Source: Syntrophaceae bacterium
GTDB lineage: Bacteria > Desulfobacterota > Syntrophia > Syntrophales > Smithellaceae
Length of the DNA stretch: 64,000 nt
Assembly (NCBI GenBank): GCA_003142535.1
Contig: PLMQ01000014.1
Location: 1-64,000, forward strand
Direction of reading: 5' to 3'
Positions 1 to 10,980 of the stretch are shown one piece after another. The translations under genes and the position numbers were made by a program. Positions within the stretch are counted from its first letter, which is position 1. Each line of letters opens with the position of its first letter. Below the pieces are notes generated by a model. The model had not been told where the DNA came from, did no database searches, and saw only the letters and a list, made by a program, of their open reading frames with translations.

Positions 1-124
1 CGTTTTTCCGTATTAAGCCGAAAAATAGGCAAATATGCACCTCAAAATAATAAGCGTTTTGTTCTTTCTGGATTACGGCCTGCCCAGGCATACGGCTGAA
101 AAAAATAAATCGGCAGGGAATAAA

Positions 125-1552
125 CTATTTCATTTCCAGACAGAACTTATTGATGATTTCCGGTGGGGCGAGGGGATAGTCGCCGGTATAGCAGGCCAGG
201 CAGAAGCAATCTTTGTTCATGCCGGTTCCCCTGACCATGCCATCAATGGTCAGATAATGCATAGAATCCAATCCGATGAACTCGGCAATGGCTTTTTCAT
301 TTTCCTTTTTGGCCGCCAGCAGCTCTCCTTTGGAAGAAAAATCAATGCCATAAGGGCAGGGGTAGGCGGTAGGCGGGCAACTGATGGCCATGTGGATTTC
401 TTTGACGCCAATTCCTTTTAAATTTTGCACACGGTTACGGCTGGTAGTGCCGCGGATGATGGAATCTTCCACAATCAAAACTTTTTTACCGGCCAGCAGC
501 TGGCGCACCGGATTTAATTTCACCCGGACGCCGAAATCACGCATGGGCTGAGTCGGCTGAATAAATGTCCGGCCGACATAGTGATTGCGGATCATCCCCA
601 TTTCAAAGGTAATGCCGGACTCTTCGGCATAGCCCAACGCCGCATAATTGCCGGAGTCAGGAAATGGCATCACTATATCTACATTGGGCATATATTCGCG
701 CGCCAGTTCATGGCCTAAGCGCTTGCGGCATAAATATACATTCTGACCAAAAATCTGACTGTCGGGGCGCGCAAAATAAATCAGCTCAAAAATACAATGG
801 CATGGCTTCACCGCCGGATATGGTTGTAAGCTCTTACAACCTTGCTCATCAATAATGATGATTTCACCGGGGTTGACATCGCGGATATATTTGGCCCCCA
901 CCAGATCAAAAGCGCAGGTCTCCGACGCGACAACCCAGCCCCCATTTAGTTTACCCAGCGCCAGAGGACGGAATCCCCTAGGGTCACGGGCGGCGATGAT
1001 TTTATCGCGGGTCAGCATGATAATACTGTAAGCGCCTTCAACCCGGGAAAGCGCAACGGTCAAAGCTTTTTCCAGGCCGTCTTTTAAGTGAGGAGCCATC
1101 AAGTGAATAATTATCTCACTATCCATGGTGGATTGAAAAATGGAGCCGCTGCTCTCCAACTCAGTGCGCAATTGCTGGGCATTGACGATATTGCCGTTAT
1201 GCGCCAGGGCGTAATACTCATCGGCAAAATGAACCAGAAAAGGCTGCGCATTGGAGAGAACAGAAGACCCGGTTGTCGAATAACGCACATGGCCGATGGC
1301 CAGCTTGCCGGGCAGTTTCTGCAGTATTGGCTCTTTAAAGACTTCGGAAGCCAGCCCCATGCCTTTGTGATCCCATACCTGACAGCCGTCGGAACTGACA
1401 ATGCCTGCTGATTCCTGGCCGCGATGCTGCAAAGCAAATAACCCGAAAAAGGTCACACGTGATGCGTCCTCGTTGCCGTAAATGGCAAAAATACCGCATT
1501 CTTCGCGGGGACGTCCGGATTCATTCAAATCTTCTGAAAATAAAGATGACAT
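125..1552 (-). CDS. purF: Amidophosphoribosyltransferase PurF (Fe-S type)
   Basis: First committed step of purine synthesis: PRPP plus glutamine gives 5-phosphoribosylamine. The 475-residue protein has an N-terminal class II glutaminase whose nucleophile is Cys19 in ECGIFAIYG, so an 18-residue propeptide must be removed. The PRPP-binding loop is VLIVEDSIIRGTTSRN. Cysteines in PCHCIFE, SCPPTAYPC and the C-terminal Cys451/Cys454 pair match the ligands of the Bacillus-type 4Fe-4S enzyme rather than the cluster-free E. coli type. It is the last gene of carA-guaA-carB-purF, 70 bp after carB. Full length for the family. Confidence 0.96.
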   Translation of the reverse strand: MSSLFSEDLNESGRPREECGIFAIYGNEDASRVTFFGLFALQHRGQESAGIVSSDGCQVWDHKGMGLASEVFKEPILQKLPGKLAIGHVRYSTTGSSVLSNAQPFLVHFADEYYALAHNGNIVNAQQLRTELESSGSIFQSTMDSEIIIHLMAPHLKDGLEKALTVALSRVEGAYSIIMLTRDKIIAARDPRGFRPLALGKLNGGWVVASETCAFDLVGAKYIRDVNPGEIIIIDEQGCKSLQPYPAVKPCHCIFELIYFARPDSQIFGQNVYLCRKRLGHELAREYMPNVDIVMPFPDSGNYAALGYAEESGITFEMGMIRNHYVGRTFIQPTQPMRDFGVRVKLNPVRQLLAGKKVLIVEDSIIRGTTSRNRVQNLKGIGVKEIHMAISCPPTAYPCPYGIDFSSKGELLAAKKENEKAIAEFIGLDSMHYLTIDGMVRGTGMNKDCFCLACYTGDYPLAPPEIINKFCLEMK

Positions 1553-1622
1553 ATATACTCTCTTTTAATGTTGGATTGCCGCATTGTTTCGCTCCTCTCA
1601 ATGACACGCTAACAATTGGGCA

Positions 1623-4600
1623 TCACTTATTATGATACTCCTGTAACGGACACACCTGCCAGTCTTCTTTAGCCATCGCCTTCACCGCTTCGCACAAGGC
1701 ACGGGCTCCGGCAATAGTTGTCGTGTAAAGTACATTATAGGTCAGAGCGCCGCGCCGGATATGATAAGCATCACGTGACGATTTGCGCCCCACGCTCGTG
1801 TTGATCACCATTTGAATATCGCCGTTTTTAATATGATCCACAATATTCGGCCGCCCTTCACTGACTTTCAATACAATATCAGCGTTAACACTGTGAGCTT
1901 TCAGATGCTCTGCAGTACCGCGCGTGGCCACAATTTTGAAGCCCAAATCCTGAAAAGTACGGGCAACGGGCACAATTTTATCTTTATGATAATCATGAAC
2001 GCTGATGAATACCTTACCTTTCATCGGCATTTTAAAGCCCGCGGCCATTTGCGATTTCGCAAAAGCCAGTCCAAAAGAATGGTCAATACCCATAACTTCG
2101 CCGGTGGATTTCATCTCCGGCCCCAGCAGTATATCAACGTTGGGAAAACGGTTAAAGGGAAACACGGCTTCTTTAACGGAAACATGCTTAGGTATAATCG
2201 TTTTAGTGAAACCAAGCTCCTTTAAAGTTTTGCCCAGCATGACTTTGGTGGCAAGCTTCGCCAGCGGCACGCCGATGGCCTTGCTGACAAAGGGAACAGT
2301 GCGCGAAGCGCGGGGATTAACTTCCAGGACATAAAGCTTCCCATCTTTGATCGCGTATTGAATATTCATCAGGCCGATAACATTGAGCTCGGCTGCCAGC
2401 ATCTTGGTTTGTTTTTCAATCAACTCCAGCAAATCAGCAGAAATAGTAATCGGCGGTAATATACAGGCGCTGTCACCGGAATGAATTCCTGCCTCTTCGA
2501 TATGCTCCATAATACCGGCAACAACGGTTGTTTCGCCATCGCTGATGGCATCAACATCGACTTCAGTAGCGTCCTCCAAAAATTTGTCAATCAGGATCGG
2601 ATGATCGGGAGAAACCAGCATGGCCCTACCCATAAATGAGGTCAACGTATCCGGATCGTAAACGATTTCCATAGAGCGGCCGCCCAGCACATAGGAAGGA
2701 CGCACCAGCACCGGGTAGCCAATGTGTTGGGCCGCTTGCAGAGCTTTGGCCACATCCCTGGCCGTATCGTTATCCGGCTGATTGAGTTTTAACTTTGTGA
2801 CAATTTCCTGAAAACGGTCGCGATTTTCCGCGCGGTCAATGGAATCTGGCGAGGTACCGATAATATTTACACCTGCCGCTTCGAGCCCACGGGCCAAATT
2901 AAGAGGAGTCTGCCCGCCGAACTGAACAATCACGCCTTCCGGCTTTTCGGCCTGCAAAATGTGTAAAACATCTTCCAGTGTCACCGGTTCAAAGAAGAGT
3001 TTGTCGGAAGTGTCGTAATCGGTACTGACCGTTTCCGGATTGGAGTTGATCATGATGCTTTCGCAGCCTTCTTCACGCAGCGCAAAAGAAGCATGAACAC
3101 AGCAATAATCAAATTCAATGCCTTGGCCGATGCGGTTGGGGCCGCCGCCGATAATCGCTACTTTCTTTTTAGTGGATGGGCGCGTTTCATTTTCTGTTTC
3201 GTATGTCGAATAATAATAAGGAGTGTAGGCTTCAAATTCCGCAGCGCAGGTATCCACCAGCTTGTAAACAGGGATTATTTTTTCTTTCTGTCGCCAATCG
3301 CGAATTTCCTGTTCGGTCTTTTTCCAGATATTAGCCAATGCCCTATCGGCAAAACCCATTTTCTTGGCTGCAATCAACAATTCAACAGAAGGCTGCGAAC
3401 TTTTCAATTCTTCTTCGGCATCAACTATTTCTTTAATCTGATGAAGGAACCAGGGATCAATCAAAGTCAGCTTTTGTATTTCGCTTACTTCCATACCGCT
3501 TTGCAGCGCGGCAGCAATATAAAACAGGCGTAAAGAATTGGGCTTGATGAGCTTTTCCTTAAGGAAGGCTTTCTTATCTTTTACATCATCAGGAATGGGC
3601 TCTAACAGGCTGAAGCGCCCGATTTCCAGCGAGCGAATTGCCTTTTGCAAAGATTCCTTAAAAGTACGGCCGATCGCCATAGTCTCGCCAACCGACTTCA
3701 TGGAAGTTGTCAAAAAATCTTCCGTCTCCGGAAATTTCTCAAATGTCCAGCGCGGAATTTTAACGACGCAGTAATCGATAGTCGGCTCAAACGAAGCCAT
3801 TGTTTCGCGGGTAATATCGTTGGGAATTTCATCGAGGGTATAGCCCACAGCCAACTTGGCGGCAATTTTCGCAATAGGGAAACCGGTGGCTTTGGAAGCC
3901 AGCGCCGACGAACGCGAAACGCGCGGATTCATTTCCACGACAATCATTTCTCCGGTCTGCGGATGCACGGCAAACTGGACATTGGAACCACCTGTTTCCA
4001 CGCCGATTTCGCGCATGATGGCAATCGCCGCGTCGCGCATGTGCTGATATTCGCGGTCGGTCAGGGTTTGCGCCGGGGCAACGGTAATGGATTCGCCCGT
4101 ATGCACGCCCATCGCGTCAAAATTTTCAATCGAGCAGATAATGACAACATTATCCGCCTTGTCCCTCATTACTTCGAGTTCATATTCCTTCCAGCCCAGC
4201 ACTGACTCTTCAATCATGATCTCATTAATCATGCTAACATCCAAACCGCTTTTGGCTATTTCGCTGAGTTCTTCGCGGTTATAGGCTACGCCGCTGCCGG
4301 TACCGCCCAGCGTAAATGACGCCCGGACAATCACAGGAAAACCGATTTTATCAGAGATTTTTAATGCCTCATCTATACTACGGGCAAATCCGCTGTGCGG
4401 CATGCGCAAACCGATTTTTTCAATGGCATGACGGAATTTTTCGCGGTCTTCCGCTTTATGAATAACTTCCAGCGATGCGCCGATCATCTCCACACCATAT
4501 TTAGCCAGTACGCCGCTTTCCGCCAAGGCGACCGCAGTATTCAAACCAGTCTGTCCGCCTAAAGTGGGTAGAAGTGCGTCGGGGCGTTCGCGGACGATTA

Positions 4601-4829
4601 CTTTTTCCACTGCTTCGGGGGTAATGGGCTCAATATAGGTGCGGTCAGCCATTTCCGGATCGGTCATGATTGTTGCCGGATTGCTGTTAATTAGAACAAC
4701 TTCATAGCCTTCTTCCCGCAGAGCTTTACAGGCCTGTGTTCCCGAATAATCAAACTCACAGGCCTGACTGATGATAATCGGCCCTGATCCGATAAGCAAT
4801 ATTTTCGATATGTCTTTACGTTTCGGCAA
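1623..4829 (-). CDS. carB: Carbamoyl-phosphate synthase large subunit CarB
   Basis: Makes carbamoyl phosphate for arginine and pyrimidines from bicarbonate, ATP and ammonia tunnelled from CarA. At 1068 residues it is full length, with two homologous ATP-grasp halves (glycine-rich [17 protein letters not shown] near the start and [16 protein letters not shown] near residue 560), a central oligomerisation region and a C-terminal MGS-like allosteric domain ([19 protein letters not shown]). It lies in a minus-strand operon between guaA (23 bp upstream) and purF. Nothing looks degenerate. Confidence 0.97.
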   Translation of the reverse strand: MPKRKDISKILLIGSGPIIISQACEFDYSGTQACKALREEGYEVVLINSNPATIMTDPEMADRTYIEPITPEAVEKVIVRERPDALLPTLGGQTGLNTAVALAESGVLAKYGVEMIGASLEVIHKAEDREKFRHAIEKIGLRMPHSGFARSIDEALKISDKIGFPVIVRASFTLGGTGSGVAYNREELSEIAKSGLDVSMINEIMIEESVLGWKEYELEVMRDKADNVVIICSIENFDAMGVHTGESITVAPAQTLTDREYQHMRDAAIAIMREIGVETGGSNVQFAVHPQTGEMIVVEMNPRVSRSSALASKATGFPIAKIAAKLAVGYTLDEIPNDITRETMASFEPTIDYCVVKIPRWTFEKFPETEDFLTTSMKSVGETMAIGRTFKESLQKAIRSLEIGRFSLLEPIPDDVKDKKAFLKEKLIKPNSLRLFYIAAALQSGMEVSEIQKLTLIDPWFLHQIKEIVDAEEELKSSQPSVELLIAAKKMGFADRALANIWKKTEQEIRDWRQKEKIIPVYKLVDTCAAEFEAYTPYYYSTYETENETRPSTKKKVAIIGGGPNRIGQGIEFDYCCVHASFALREEGCESIMINSNPETVSTDYDTSDKLFFEPVTLEDVLHILQAEKPEGVIVQFGGQTPLNLARGLEAAGVNIIGTSPDSIDRAENRDRFQEIVTKLKLNQPDNDTARDVAKALQAAQHIGYPVLVRPSYVLGGRSMEIVYDPDTLTSFMGRAMLVSPDHPILIDKFLEDATEVDVDAISDGETTVVAGIMEHIEEAGIHSGDSACILPPITISADLLELIEKQTKMLAAELNVIGLMNIQYAIKDGKLYVLEVNPRASRTVPFVSKAIGVPLAKLATKVMLGKTLKELGFTKTIIPKHVSVKEAVFPFNRFPNVDILLGPEMKSTGEVMGIDHSFGLAFAKSQMAAGFKMPMKGKVFISVHDYHKDKIVPVARTFQDLGFKIVATRGTAEHLKAHSVNADIVLKVSEGRPNIVDHIKNGDIQMVINTSVGRKSSRDAYHIRRGALTYNVLYTTTIAGARALCEAVKAMAKEDWQVCPLQEYHNK

Positions 4830-4852
4830 TTAAATATTCTCTAGTAATTAAT

Positions 4853-6382
4853 TTATTCCCACTCAATTGTGCTGGGAGGTTTCGAACTGATATCATAAAC
4901 AACGCGGTTGACGCCGCGCACTTCATTAATAATGCGGTTGGAAATGCGCGCCAAAATGTCGTGCGGTAGCGGCGCCCAATCCGCAGTCATCGCGTCATCG
5001 CTGGTTACGGCGCGGATCGCCAGAATATTTTCATAAGTGCGCTGATCTCCCATAATGCCCACGCTCTTCAACGGCAGCAAAACAGCAAATGATTGCCAGA
5101 GTTTATAATAGAGTTTATTCGCGCGTATTTCTTCCAGCAGAATGGCATCGGCTTTACGCAAAACATCCAGACGCTTGGCGGTTACTTCGCCGATAATACG
5201 AATAGCCAGACCGGGGCCGGGAAAGGGCTGCCGCCAGACAACATCATCGGCTAATCCCAGTTCTTTTCCCAAGAGACGAACCTCGTCTTTAAAAAGATGT
5301 TTCAGCGGTTCGACTAATTGTAAATTCATTTTTTTGGGCAGGCCACCCACGTTATGATGCGATTTGATAACGGCGCTAGGGCCGCCGAAGGCGGAACGTG
5401 ATTCAATTAAATCCGGATATAAAGTCCCCTGAGCAAGAAATTTAACATTCCAGATTTTTCGGGCTTCTTTATCAAAAACTTCAATAAATGTACGACCGAT
5501 TATTTTCCGTTTTCTTTCGGGATCGGTCACGCCTTTGAGCTTGCTTAAAAACTGCTTTCCGGCACGGGTAAAACGCAGATTAATTTGCAAATGTTTTTTG
5601 AACATTTCAATCACTCGCGCGGCCTCACCCTGACGCAGCACACCGTTATCTACAAAAACACAGGTTAAATTTTTTCCGATAGCCCTGTGCAGTAAAACTG
5701 CCGCCACGGAGGAATCCACGCCACCGGAAAGGCCGAGAATCACTTTACCTTCCCCCACCTGCTTACGGATTTCTTCTACGATACGAGCCACAAACGACTT
5801 CATCGACCATGATTTTTTGCAGTGGCAAACGTCAAACAAGAAGTTTGCCAGCATTTTCTTGCCGGCTTGGGTATGCACAACTTCCGGATGAAATTGCAGG
5901 CCATAAAAATTCCTGCGGGCATCTTCGGCTGCGGCCACCGTCGTGTTTTCCGTAGATGCTGTGACGACAAAACCGGCCGGCAGTTTACCAATGGAATCAC
6001 CGTGACTCATCCAGCATTGTGTCTTCTTTCCCACGCCGGAAAAAATTCCTTTTTGCTTTTGGACAAGAAGTTCAGCAAATCCGTATTCACGCTTCTTAGA
6101 GCCAATAACTTTGCCGCCCAGCGAATCAACCATGTATTGCAAGCCATAGCAGATACCGAGCACCGGAATGTCCAGACTAAAGATGCCTCTATCCACGCGC
6201 GGTGATCCTTTGCTGTAAATGCTCGCGGGACCGCCGGAGAGAATTATACCTTCCGGATTCAGTTTCTTAATAGCGTCGATGGAAATGGACGGCGGTTCAA
6301 TCTGACAATAAACATGATGTTCGCGAACCCGCCGGGCAATTAATTGATTATATTGAGAGCCGAAATCAATTATCAAAATCAT
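4853..6382 (-). CDS. guaA: GMP synthase (glutamine-hydrolysing) GuaA
   Basis: Converts XMP to GMP with ATP and glutamine. The 509-residue protein has a class I glutaminase domain (Cys78 in GICYGLQ, and HPEV), an ATP-pyrophosphatase domain with the P-loop [10 protein letters not shown] near residue 220, and the C-terminal dimerisation domain ending PPSTIEWE. The start overlaps the carA stop by 4 bp (ATGA), so translation is probably coupled. Its position between carA and carB is uncommon, since these two subunits are usually adjacent. Confidence 0.97.
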   Translation of the reverse strand: MILIIDFGSQYNQLIARRVREHHVYCQIEPPSISIDAIKKLNPEGIILSGGPASIYSKGSPRVDRGIFSLDIPVLGICYGLQYMVDSLGGKVIGSKKREYGFAELLVQKQKGIFSGVGKKTQCWMSHGDSIGKLPAGFVVTASTENTTVAAAEDARRNFYGLQFHPEVVHTQAGKKMLANFLFDVCHCKKSWSMKSFVARIVEEIRKQVGEGKVILGLSGGVDSSVAAVLLHRAIGKNLTCVFVDNGVLRQGEAARVIEMFKKHLQINLRFTRAGKQFLSKLKGVTDPERKRKIIGRTFIEVFDKEARKIWNVKFLAQGTLYPDLIESRSAFGGPSAVIKSHHNVGGLPKKMNLQLVEPLKHLFKDEVRLLGKELGLADDVVWRQPFPGPGLAIRIIGEVTAKRLDVLRKADAILLEEIRANKLYYKLWQSFAVLLPLKSVGIMGDQRTYENILAIRAVTSDDAMTADWAPLPHDILARISNRIINEVRGVNRVVYDISSKPPSTIEWE

Positions 6383-7524
6383 GCCGCCTTCCCCTTTTCT
6401 TTCTTCATCATCTGCACAAACTGCGAAAATAAATATTCCGTATCGTGCGGGCCGGGAGATGCTTCCGGGTGATATTGCACGCTCATCGTTAAAGGTGGCA
6501 TTTGCATGCCCTCGGAAGTAGTGTCATTCAAATTATCGTATGTTTTATCGGCAAGGCCTGCCACTGATGCCGGCACGACAACGAAGCCATGATTTTGAGA
6601 AGTGATTTCGACACGTCCTGTCTGTAAATTTTTTACAGGCTGATTGATTCCATGATGGCCAAATTTAAGTTTCTCCGTATAGCCGCCAATGGCCTGACCG
6701 ATTATTTGATGCCCCAGACAAATGCCGAATACCGGTATCTTTCCCACAATTGAGCGGGCGGCCTCAACAATATAAGGAAGAGCAGCCGGGTCACCAGGGC
6801 CGTTAGAAAGCAATACTCCATCCGGTTTATAAGAAAGAATATCACTGCCTGTGGAAGATGCCGGCAGCACAATCACTTCACAGCCGTTACTTTCCAGAAG
6901 TCTTAAAATATTATATTTAACTCCACAGTCCAGAACAATAACCCGCAGCTTCTTCACTGATTTCTTTGCAGGAATTTTACCATCTTGTACAACACCCTTT
7001 TTCCATTGATAAGGCTTGGAACAGCTTACTTCGCGCACAAGATCACGACCAACCAAACCCGGATATGCCTTTACCTTTTCCAAAAGTAAATTAACATCTT
7101 GAGTTTCCGTGGATATAATTCCTTTCATGGAGCCGGAAAGCCGTAAACGGCGGGTGAGCGCACGAGTGTCAATTCCATCCATGCCGATTTTTCCATGTTT
7201 TTCCAGGAAGGATTGCAAACTTTCTTGCATTCGCCAGTTGCTGGGATTGGGCTGGTATTCTTTTACTATAAACCCTTCCAGATGAATACTCGCCGATTCC
7301 ATGTCTTCTTCATTTATTCCGTAGTTGCCGACCAGAGGATAGGTCATAGTAACAATCTGGCCTTTATAGGAAGGGTCGGTAATGACTTCCTGATAGCCGG
7401 TCATCCCTGTATTAAAAACTACTTCGCCCATAGTTTCGCCGCTTCCGGCAAAAGCATAACCTGCAAAAATACTGCCATCTTCCAGGACGAGCAAAGCTTT
7501 ACGTTCTTTATTTAACAGGGACAT
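6379..7524 (-). CDS. carA: Carbamoyl-phosphate synthase small subunit CarA
   Basis: Glutaminase subunit supplying ammonia to CarB. The 381-residue protein has the CarA-specific N-terminal domain ([33 protein letters not shown]) and a class I GATase domain with the nucleophile in VFGICLGHQ and the histidine in [16 protein letters not shown] box lies about 11 nt before the ATG. It is the first gene of the nucleotide operon, so the operon promoter must lie in 7525-8151, which is filled with repeats. It overlaps guaA by 4 bp. Confidence 0.97.
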   Translation of the reverse strand: MSLLNKERKALLVLEDGSIFAGYAFAGSGETMGEVVFNTGMTGYQEVITDPSYKGQIVTMTYPLVGNYGINEEDMESASIHLEGFIVKEYQPNPSNWRMQESLQSFLEKHGKIGMDGIDTRALTRRLRLSGSMKGIISTETQDVNLLLEKVKAYPGLVGRDLVREVSCSKPYQWKKGVVQDGKIPAKKSVKKLRVIVLDCGVKYNILRLLESNGCEVIVLPASSTGSDILSYKPDGVLLSNGPGDPAALPYIVEAARSIVGKIPVFGICLGHQIIGQAIGGYTEKLKFGHHGINQPVKNLQTGRVEITSQNHGFVVVPASVAGLADKTYDNLNDTTSEGMQMPPLTMSVQYHPEASPGPHDTEYLFSQFVQMMKKEKGKAA

Positions 7525-7572
7525 TGAATTTTATCTCCCAAGCAAACCTGCATCGAAACAGAAAAGGAACAG

Positions 7573-7790
7573 AATCAGGGATATGATCCCCAGAGCATGC
7601 TTTGGAAACATATTCTGAAACAAGCTGCAGGGTATTATTTCCACTCGCCGCTTATGACGGGATAATTCGACCAGCAAACTTCAGCGCACTTTGTTTCTGA
7701 AGTTTGGGTCTCATTACAACTTGCTAATTCCGACCTGTGACCTTTAGGTTATGCGCTGCACTTGCGTAATTGGAGTTTTACTAATAAATT
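7573..7790 (+). repeat. Repeat family B, copy 1 (expanded)
   Basis: Starts AATCAGGGATATGATCC and TGCTTTGGAAA, and ends with AATTGGAGTTTTACTAATAAA, matching the two ends of the copies at 28619, 40052 and 51205. At 218 bp it is longer than the others. One extra part is a unit with GTGACCTTTAGGTTAT at 7737, placed where other copies read straight through CCGATGCGCTTCGC. It lies between the glnN stop and the carA start, so it is part of the leader or upstream region of the carA operon. Function unknown. Confidence 0.6.
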
Positions 7791-7806
7791 TTGGCGTCGA
7801 ACAGAA

Positions 7807-7854
7807 AACGCTCCCGTTTGTGCCTAACAAGTGGGAGCGTTCTAACTTTTTTTT
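7807..7854. terminator. Strong hairpin, probable bidirectional terminator
   Basis: AACGCTCCC (7807-7815) pairs perfectly with GGGAGCGTT (7833-7841), with a further TTGT/ACAA pairing inside. Eight T's follow on the plus strand at 7847-7854 and a shorter TTTT follows on the minus strand. No plus-strand gene ends here, so its likely job is to end glnN transcription (minus) before the carA operon. A role as a carA leader structure is not excluded. Confidence 0.55.
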
Positions 7855-7960
7855 CCAATCTCGTCAATGACTAAAGTATGGACAAAGGGAATTAAAATAG
7901 GAACTTAATTTCAATTATACTAATTCGATTTAACAAACGATTTTCCCGTATCTAATGTAA

Positions 7961-8100
7961 TGCCATTTCTAAATCAAAGATGATATCGCGGCGGCAAGGA
8001 GGAGGCGATGAGGCGTATAACCTAAAGGTCACGTATTGTACATACGTTGAGGAAGCCGACGATGCTGCCAACAAAGATAGCGCTTTGATTTAGAATTGGA
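7961..8100 (+). repeat. Repeat family A, copy 1 (MITE-like)
   Basis: A 140-bp element bounded by imperfect terminal inverted repeats: CCATTTCTAAATCAAAG on the left and CTTTGATTTAGAATTGG on the right. The core holds GCGGCAAGGAGGAGGC, AGGCGTAT and ATACGTTGAGGAAGCCG. The same element recurs at 22736 (same orientation) and 62635 (opposite). This copy has about 20 extra bases in its centre, containing AACCTAAAGGTCAC. No ORF; it sits just after the glnN stop. Confidence 0.7.
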
Positions 8101-8151
8101 ATAGGGCATAGCCGATACAACGAAATATCGGCTATGCCCTGTCAATTTCAG

Positions 8152-10320
8152 TTAGCTGATGAACAGCATCTCCCAGAATTTAGGCATCGGCCACAATTCG
8201 TCATCTACAATACCTTCCAGTTCGTCAACGTACTCACGAAGTTCATTCATTTTTGTTTTTACTTTGCTGCAAAGCATCTCGGCTTTTTTCGCTTCATCAT
8301 GAATTGCCGATGCCGATTCAACTTTAGCCAGAATTTCCTTGTTGGTCGAATAAATTTTATTCACGAGTTCCAGAGAAGTTTTTAAGATATCTTTCTGGGC
8401 ACTGATCACGGCAGAACTGCCGAGAGCTTCTTTTATTGCATTGATCGCTTGAGACAGCGTTTTCTGATAGGCTGTGGCAGCTGGAATTACCTGATCCAGG
8501 CAGATATTGTTCAGGCATTTGACTTCGATTTCCAGGTCTTTAATGTATTTTTCAACATAAATCAGATATCTTGATTTGAGCTCAACTTTAGAAAGCACTT
8601 CATATTTTTCAAAGAGGTTTAAAGCCTTATCTGTAATCAGTGCTTTCAGTGCTACAGGTGTGGTTTTATCATTGGGCAAGCCTCTTTTACCGGCTTCAAT
8701 TTCCCATTCTTTTATATAATTGTCGCCATTGTAGAGAATCGGTTTGATATCTTTAATTTCCTTCTTCAATATTTCGAATACGGCCTTGTTGATGTTGCCG
8801 CCTTTGGCTTTGATTTTTTCGGCAAGATAGTCCAGACTTTCGGCCACTATCGTGTTGATTACCGCAGTGGGAAAAGATATTGATTGCGATGAACCGACTG
8901 CGCGAAATTCGAATTTGTTACCGGTAAACGCAAACGGTGATGTTCTATTACGGTCCGTATTATCTTTGCTGACAATAGGTATAGACGAAACACCAAGATC
9001 AATGATTTCGGCATTTGTAGCTTTAGTCACTATCCCTTTTTCTATGTTGGAGAGAATATTGGTGAGCTGATCGCCGAGAAAAATGGAGATGATTGCCGGC
9101 GGCGCTTCATTGGCTCCTAGTCTGTGATCATTGGCATAGGTAGCAACAGATGCCCGCAGGATATCGGCATGCTTATAGACAGCGCGAACTATTGCAATTA
9201 GAAATACGAGAAATTGAATATTGTCATGCGGTGTATTGCCCGGGGTCAACAAGTTGTTCCCATTGTTATCAGACAGCGACCAGTTGACGTGTTTCCCCGA
9301 ACCGTTAATTCTGGCAAATGGCTTTTCGTGAAGTAAAGCGGCAAGATTGTGCTTCCTGGCTACTGATTGCATTGTGTCCATAACAAGCTGGTTATGATCA
9401 ACAGCTAAGTTAGCCTCTTCGAATACGGGGGCTAATTCAAACTGGCTGGGAGCGACTTCATTGTGTCTAGTTTTTGCAGGGATACCTAGTTTAAAGAGTT
9501 CCTCTTCCATATCATGCATATAGGAAGACATCCTTTCCTTGATACTGCCGAAATACTGATCTTCCAGTTCTTGTCCCTTAGCGGGAGGAGCGCCAACGAC
9601 AGTGCGGCCGGCAAGTACCAGGTCCTGACGCTTAAAAAAATAATCCATATCAATCAGGAAGTATTCTTGTTCCGGGCCCAAAGTCGAAAAAACCTTTTTA
9701 ACATTTTTATTACCCAGAAGTTTCAGCATATTTACGGCGCTTTTACTTACTGCCTTGTTCGATCTGAGCAGAGGTGTCTTTTTATCGAGGGCTTCGCCAG
9801 TGTAAGAAATGAAGGCCGTCGGAATACAGAGAGTCGTTGAAATTCCATTTCTTCTGATAAAAGCTGGCGAGGACATGTCCCAAGCCGTATATCCTCTTGC
9901 TTCAAATGTGGATCGAATTCCACCGCTGGGAAAACTCGAGGCGTCCGGTTCACCCTGCACAAGCTGTTTGCCGGAAAATTTCTCCACAACTTCGCCAACT
10001 CCGACCGGATCGACAAAAGCGTCATGTTTTTCCGCTGTAATTCCGGTCATCGGTTGGAACCAGTGGGCAAAATGGGTTGCGCCTTTGGCTATCGCCCACT
10101 CCTTCATGGCATGGGCAACGATGTTTGCAGTTGAAATATCAAGAACCTTGTCTTCATTGATCGCTTCCATAAGTTTTTTATAGGTATCTTTCGGCAGTTT
10201 TTCTTTCATTACCTTGTTACTAAAGGTATCCTCACCATAATACTCCGATACCGGAACAAATTTTTCTTTCTCAATAACGTAATTTCTTTCGGATGCTGTG
10301 ACTGGAATCGTTCTTTTCAT
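8152..10320 (-). CDS. glnN: Glutamine synthetase type III
   Basis: ATP-dependent glutamine formation from glutamate and ammonium. At 722 residues it matches the GS-III family (about 700-730), well above GS-I (about 470). Diagnostic stretches include [46 protein letters not shown] and [21 protein letters not shown]. The C-terminus [12 protein letters not shown] is typical of the family. GGAGG lies 5 nt before the ATG. A candidate sigma-54 promoter lies about 125 bp upstream. It stands divergent from the glutamate synthase operon, making a GS/GOGAT pair. Confidence 0.96.
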   Translation of the reverse strand: MKRTIPVTASERNYVIEKEKFVPVSEYYGEDTFSNKVMKEKLPKDTYKKLMEAINEDKVLDISTANIVAHAMKEWAIAKGATHFAHWFQPMTGITAEKHDAFVDPVGVGEVVEKFSGKQLVQGEPDASSFPSGGIRSTFEARGYTAWDMSSPAFIRRNGISTTLCIPTAFISYTGEALDKKTPLLRSNKAVSKSAVNMLKLLGNKNVKKVFSTLGPEQEYFLIDMDYFFKRQDLVLAGRTVVGAPPAKGQELEDQYFGSIKERMSSYMHDMEEELFKLGIPAKTRHNEVAPSQFELAPVFEEANLAVDHNQLVMDTMQSVARKHNLAALLHEKPFARINGSGKHVNWSLSDNNGNNLLTPGNTPHDNIQFLVFLIAIVRAVYKHADILRASVATYANDHRLGANEAPPAIISIFLGDQLTNILSNIEKGIVTKATNAEIIDLGVSSIPIVSKDNTDRNRTSPFAFTGNKFEFRAVGSSQSISFPTAVINTIVAESLDYLAEKIKAKGGNINKAVFEILKKEIKDIKPILYNGDNYIKEWEIEAGKRGLPNDKTTPVALKALITDKALNLFEKYEVLSKVELKSRYLIYVEKYIKDLEIEVKCLNNICLDQVIPAATAYQKTLSQAINAIKEALGSSAVISAQKDILKTSLELVNKIYSTNKEILAKVESASAIHDEAKKAEMLCSKVKTKMNELREYVDELEGIVDDELWPMPKFWEMLFIS

Positions 10321-10443
10321 GGTTCCTCCATTTATCTTTTAAAATATTTTTTAAATTTTTTTCCAACAAGGTATTTTCTATCAAATCTTTTAGAAACATC
10401 CTCAAAATGCAAAAAAGAGCGCAAGTTTAACTGTTCAGCTTTG

Positions 10444-10459
10444 TGCGAAAAATATGCCA
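10444..10459 (-). promoter_or_regulatory. Candidate sigma-54 (-24/-12) promoter for glnN
   Basis: On the minus strand the site reads TGGCATATTTTTCGCA. GG and GC are exactly 12 nt apart as in the -24/-12 consensus (TGGCAC-N5-TTGCW), with one mismatch in the -12 box. It would start transcription near 10433, giving a leader of about 110 nt before the glnN ATG. Confidence 0.45.
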
Positions 10460-10882
10460 TGGATGCATATTATTAATACAATATAACAATTCGCAGCCAT
10501 TCGTCCACTTTAATATTGGTGACATATAGGCTAATCAGCATATTCAATTATTATATTAAACTGTATGCATTTGGCTTAATTAAGAATAAGATAGGTATTC
10601 GGAAATGCACTGATTAGTATAACCAGCAACAGGGTTGAATCCGTTAATAATGAGTAGTTAGAAAGGGATAAAAACTACTTGATATTGATTGCTCTTTGCT
10701 GTAAATTTCATAAGATAAAATATAAAAAGAACAATTATGTATTATGAATTGAGTATAAACAACAATATTGTAACATTATGATTATTAATGGTTCGTGGAT
10801 TCTTCTCCCAGAACTTAATTTTCTATAAAATAATTCACTTTGTTGTTTCGTTTTAAATAACTCATTCATTTAAAATTAGCCG

Positions 10883-10900
10883 TTGGCATTTATTTTGCTA
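10883..10900 (+). promoter_or_regulatory. Candidate sigma-54 (-24/-12) promoter for the glutamate synthase operon
   Basis: TTGGCATTTATTTTGCTA. GG at 10885-10886 and GC at 10897-10898 have the required 12-nt pitch, and both boxes match the consensus closely. It would start transcription near 10910, about 70 nt before the first ATG. The presence of a NifA-like activator at the far end of the same operon supports it. Confidence 0.6.
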
Positions 10901-10980
10901 TAAATTTGCATTCGCTCTATTGATATATAGAGTCTTAATTATTTATCATTACTATAAGTAACGGAAGAGATATACAAAAC

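Larger units (their letters stand above)
10321..10980. other. Gene-free divergent control region, glnN / glutamate synthase
   Basis: A 660-bp AT-rich gap between glnN (minus) and the glutamate synthase operon (plus). It carries one candidate sigma-54 promoter for each side (separate entries), a short palindrome ACAATATTGT at 10762, and a hairpin CTCTAT-N6-ATAGAG at 10915-10932 that would fall in the GOGAT 5' leader. I found no convincing NtrC (GCAC-N-GTGC) or NifA (TGT-N10-ACA) enhancer by eye, though a large space between is free for one. Confidence 0.7.

Noticed and set aside
35-421. Plus-strand open frame of 128 codons at the left edge
   Set aside because: It lies antisense to purF, has no ribosome site and resembles no protein family; a shadow frame.
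7525-8151. Riboswitch or pyrimidine attenuator before carA
   Set aside because: The hairpin at 7807 fits a terminator, is about 280 bp from the carA start and is surrounded by repeats; no known aptamer pattern was recognisable.
10321-10980. NtrC or NifA enhancer sites between glnN and the GOGAT operon
   Set aside because: No convincing GCAC-N-GTGC or TGT-N10-ACA dyad found by eye.
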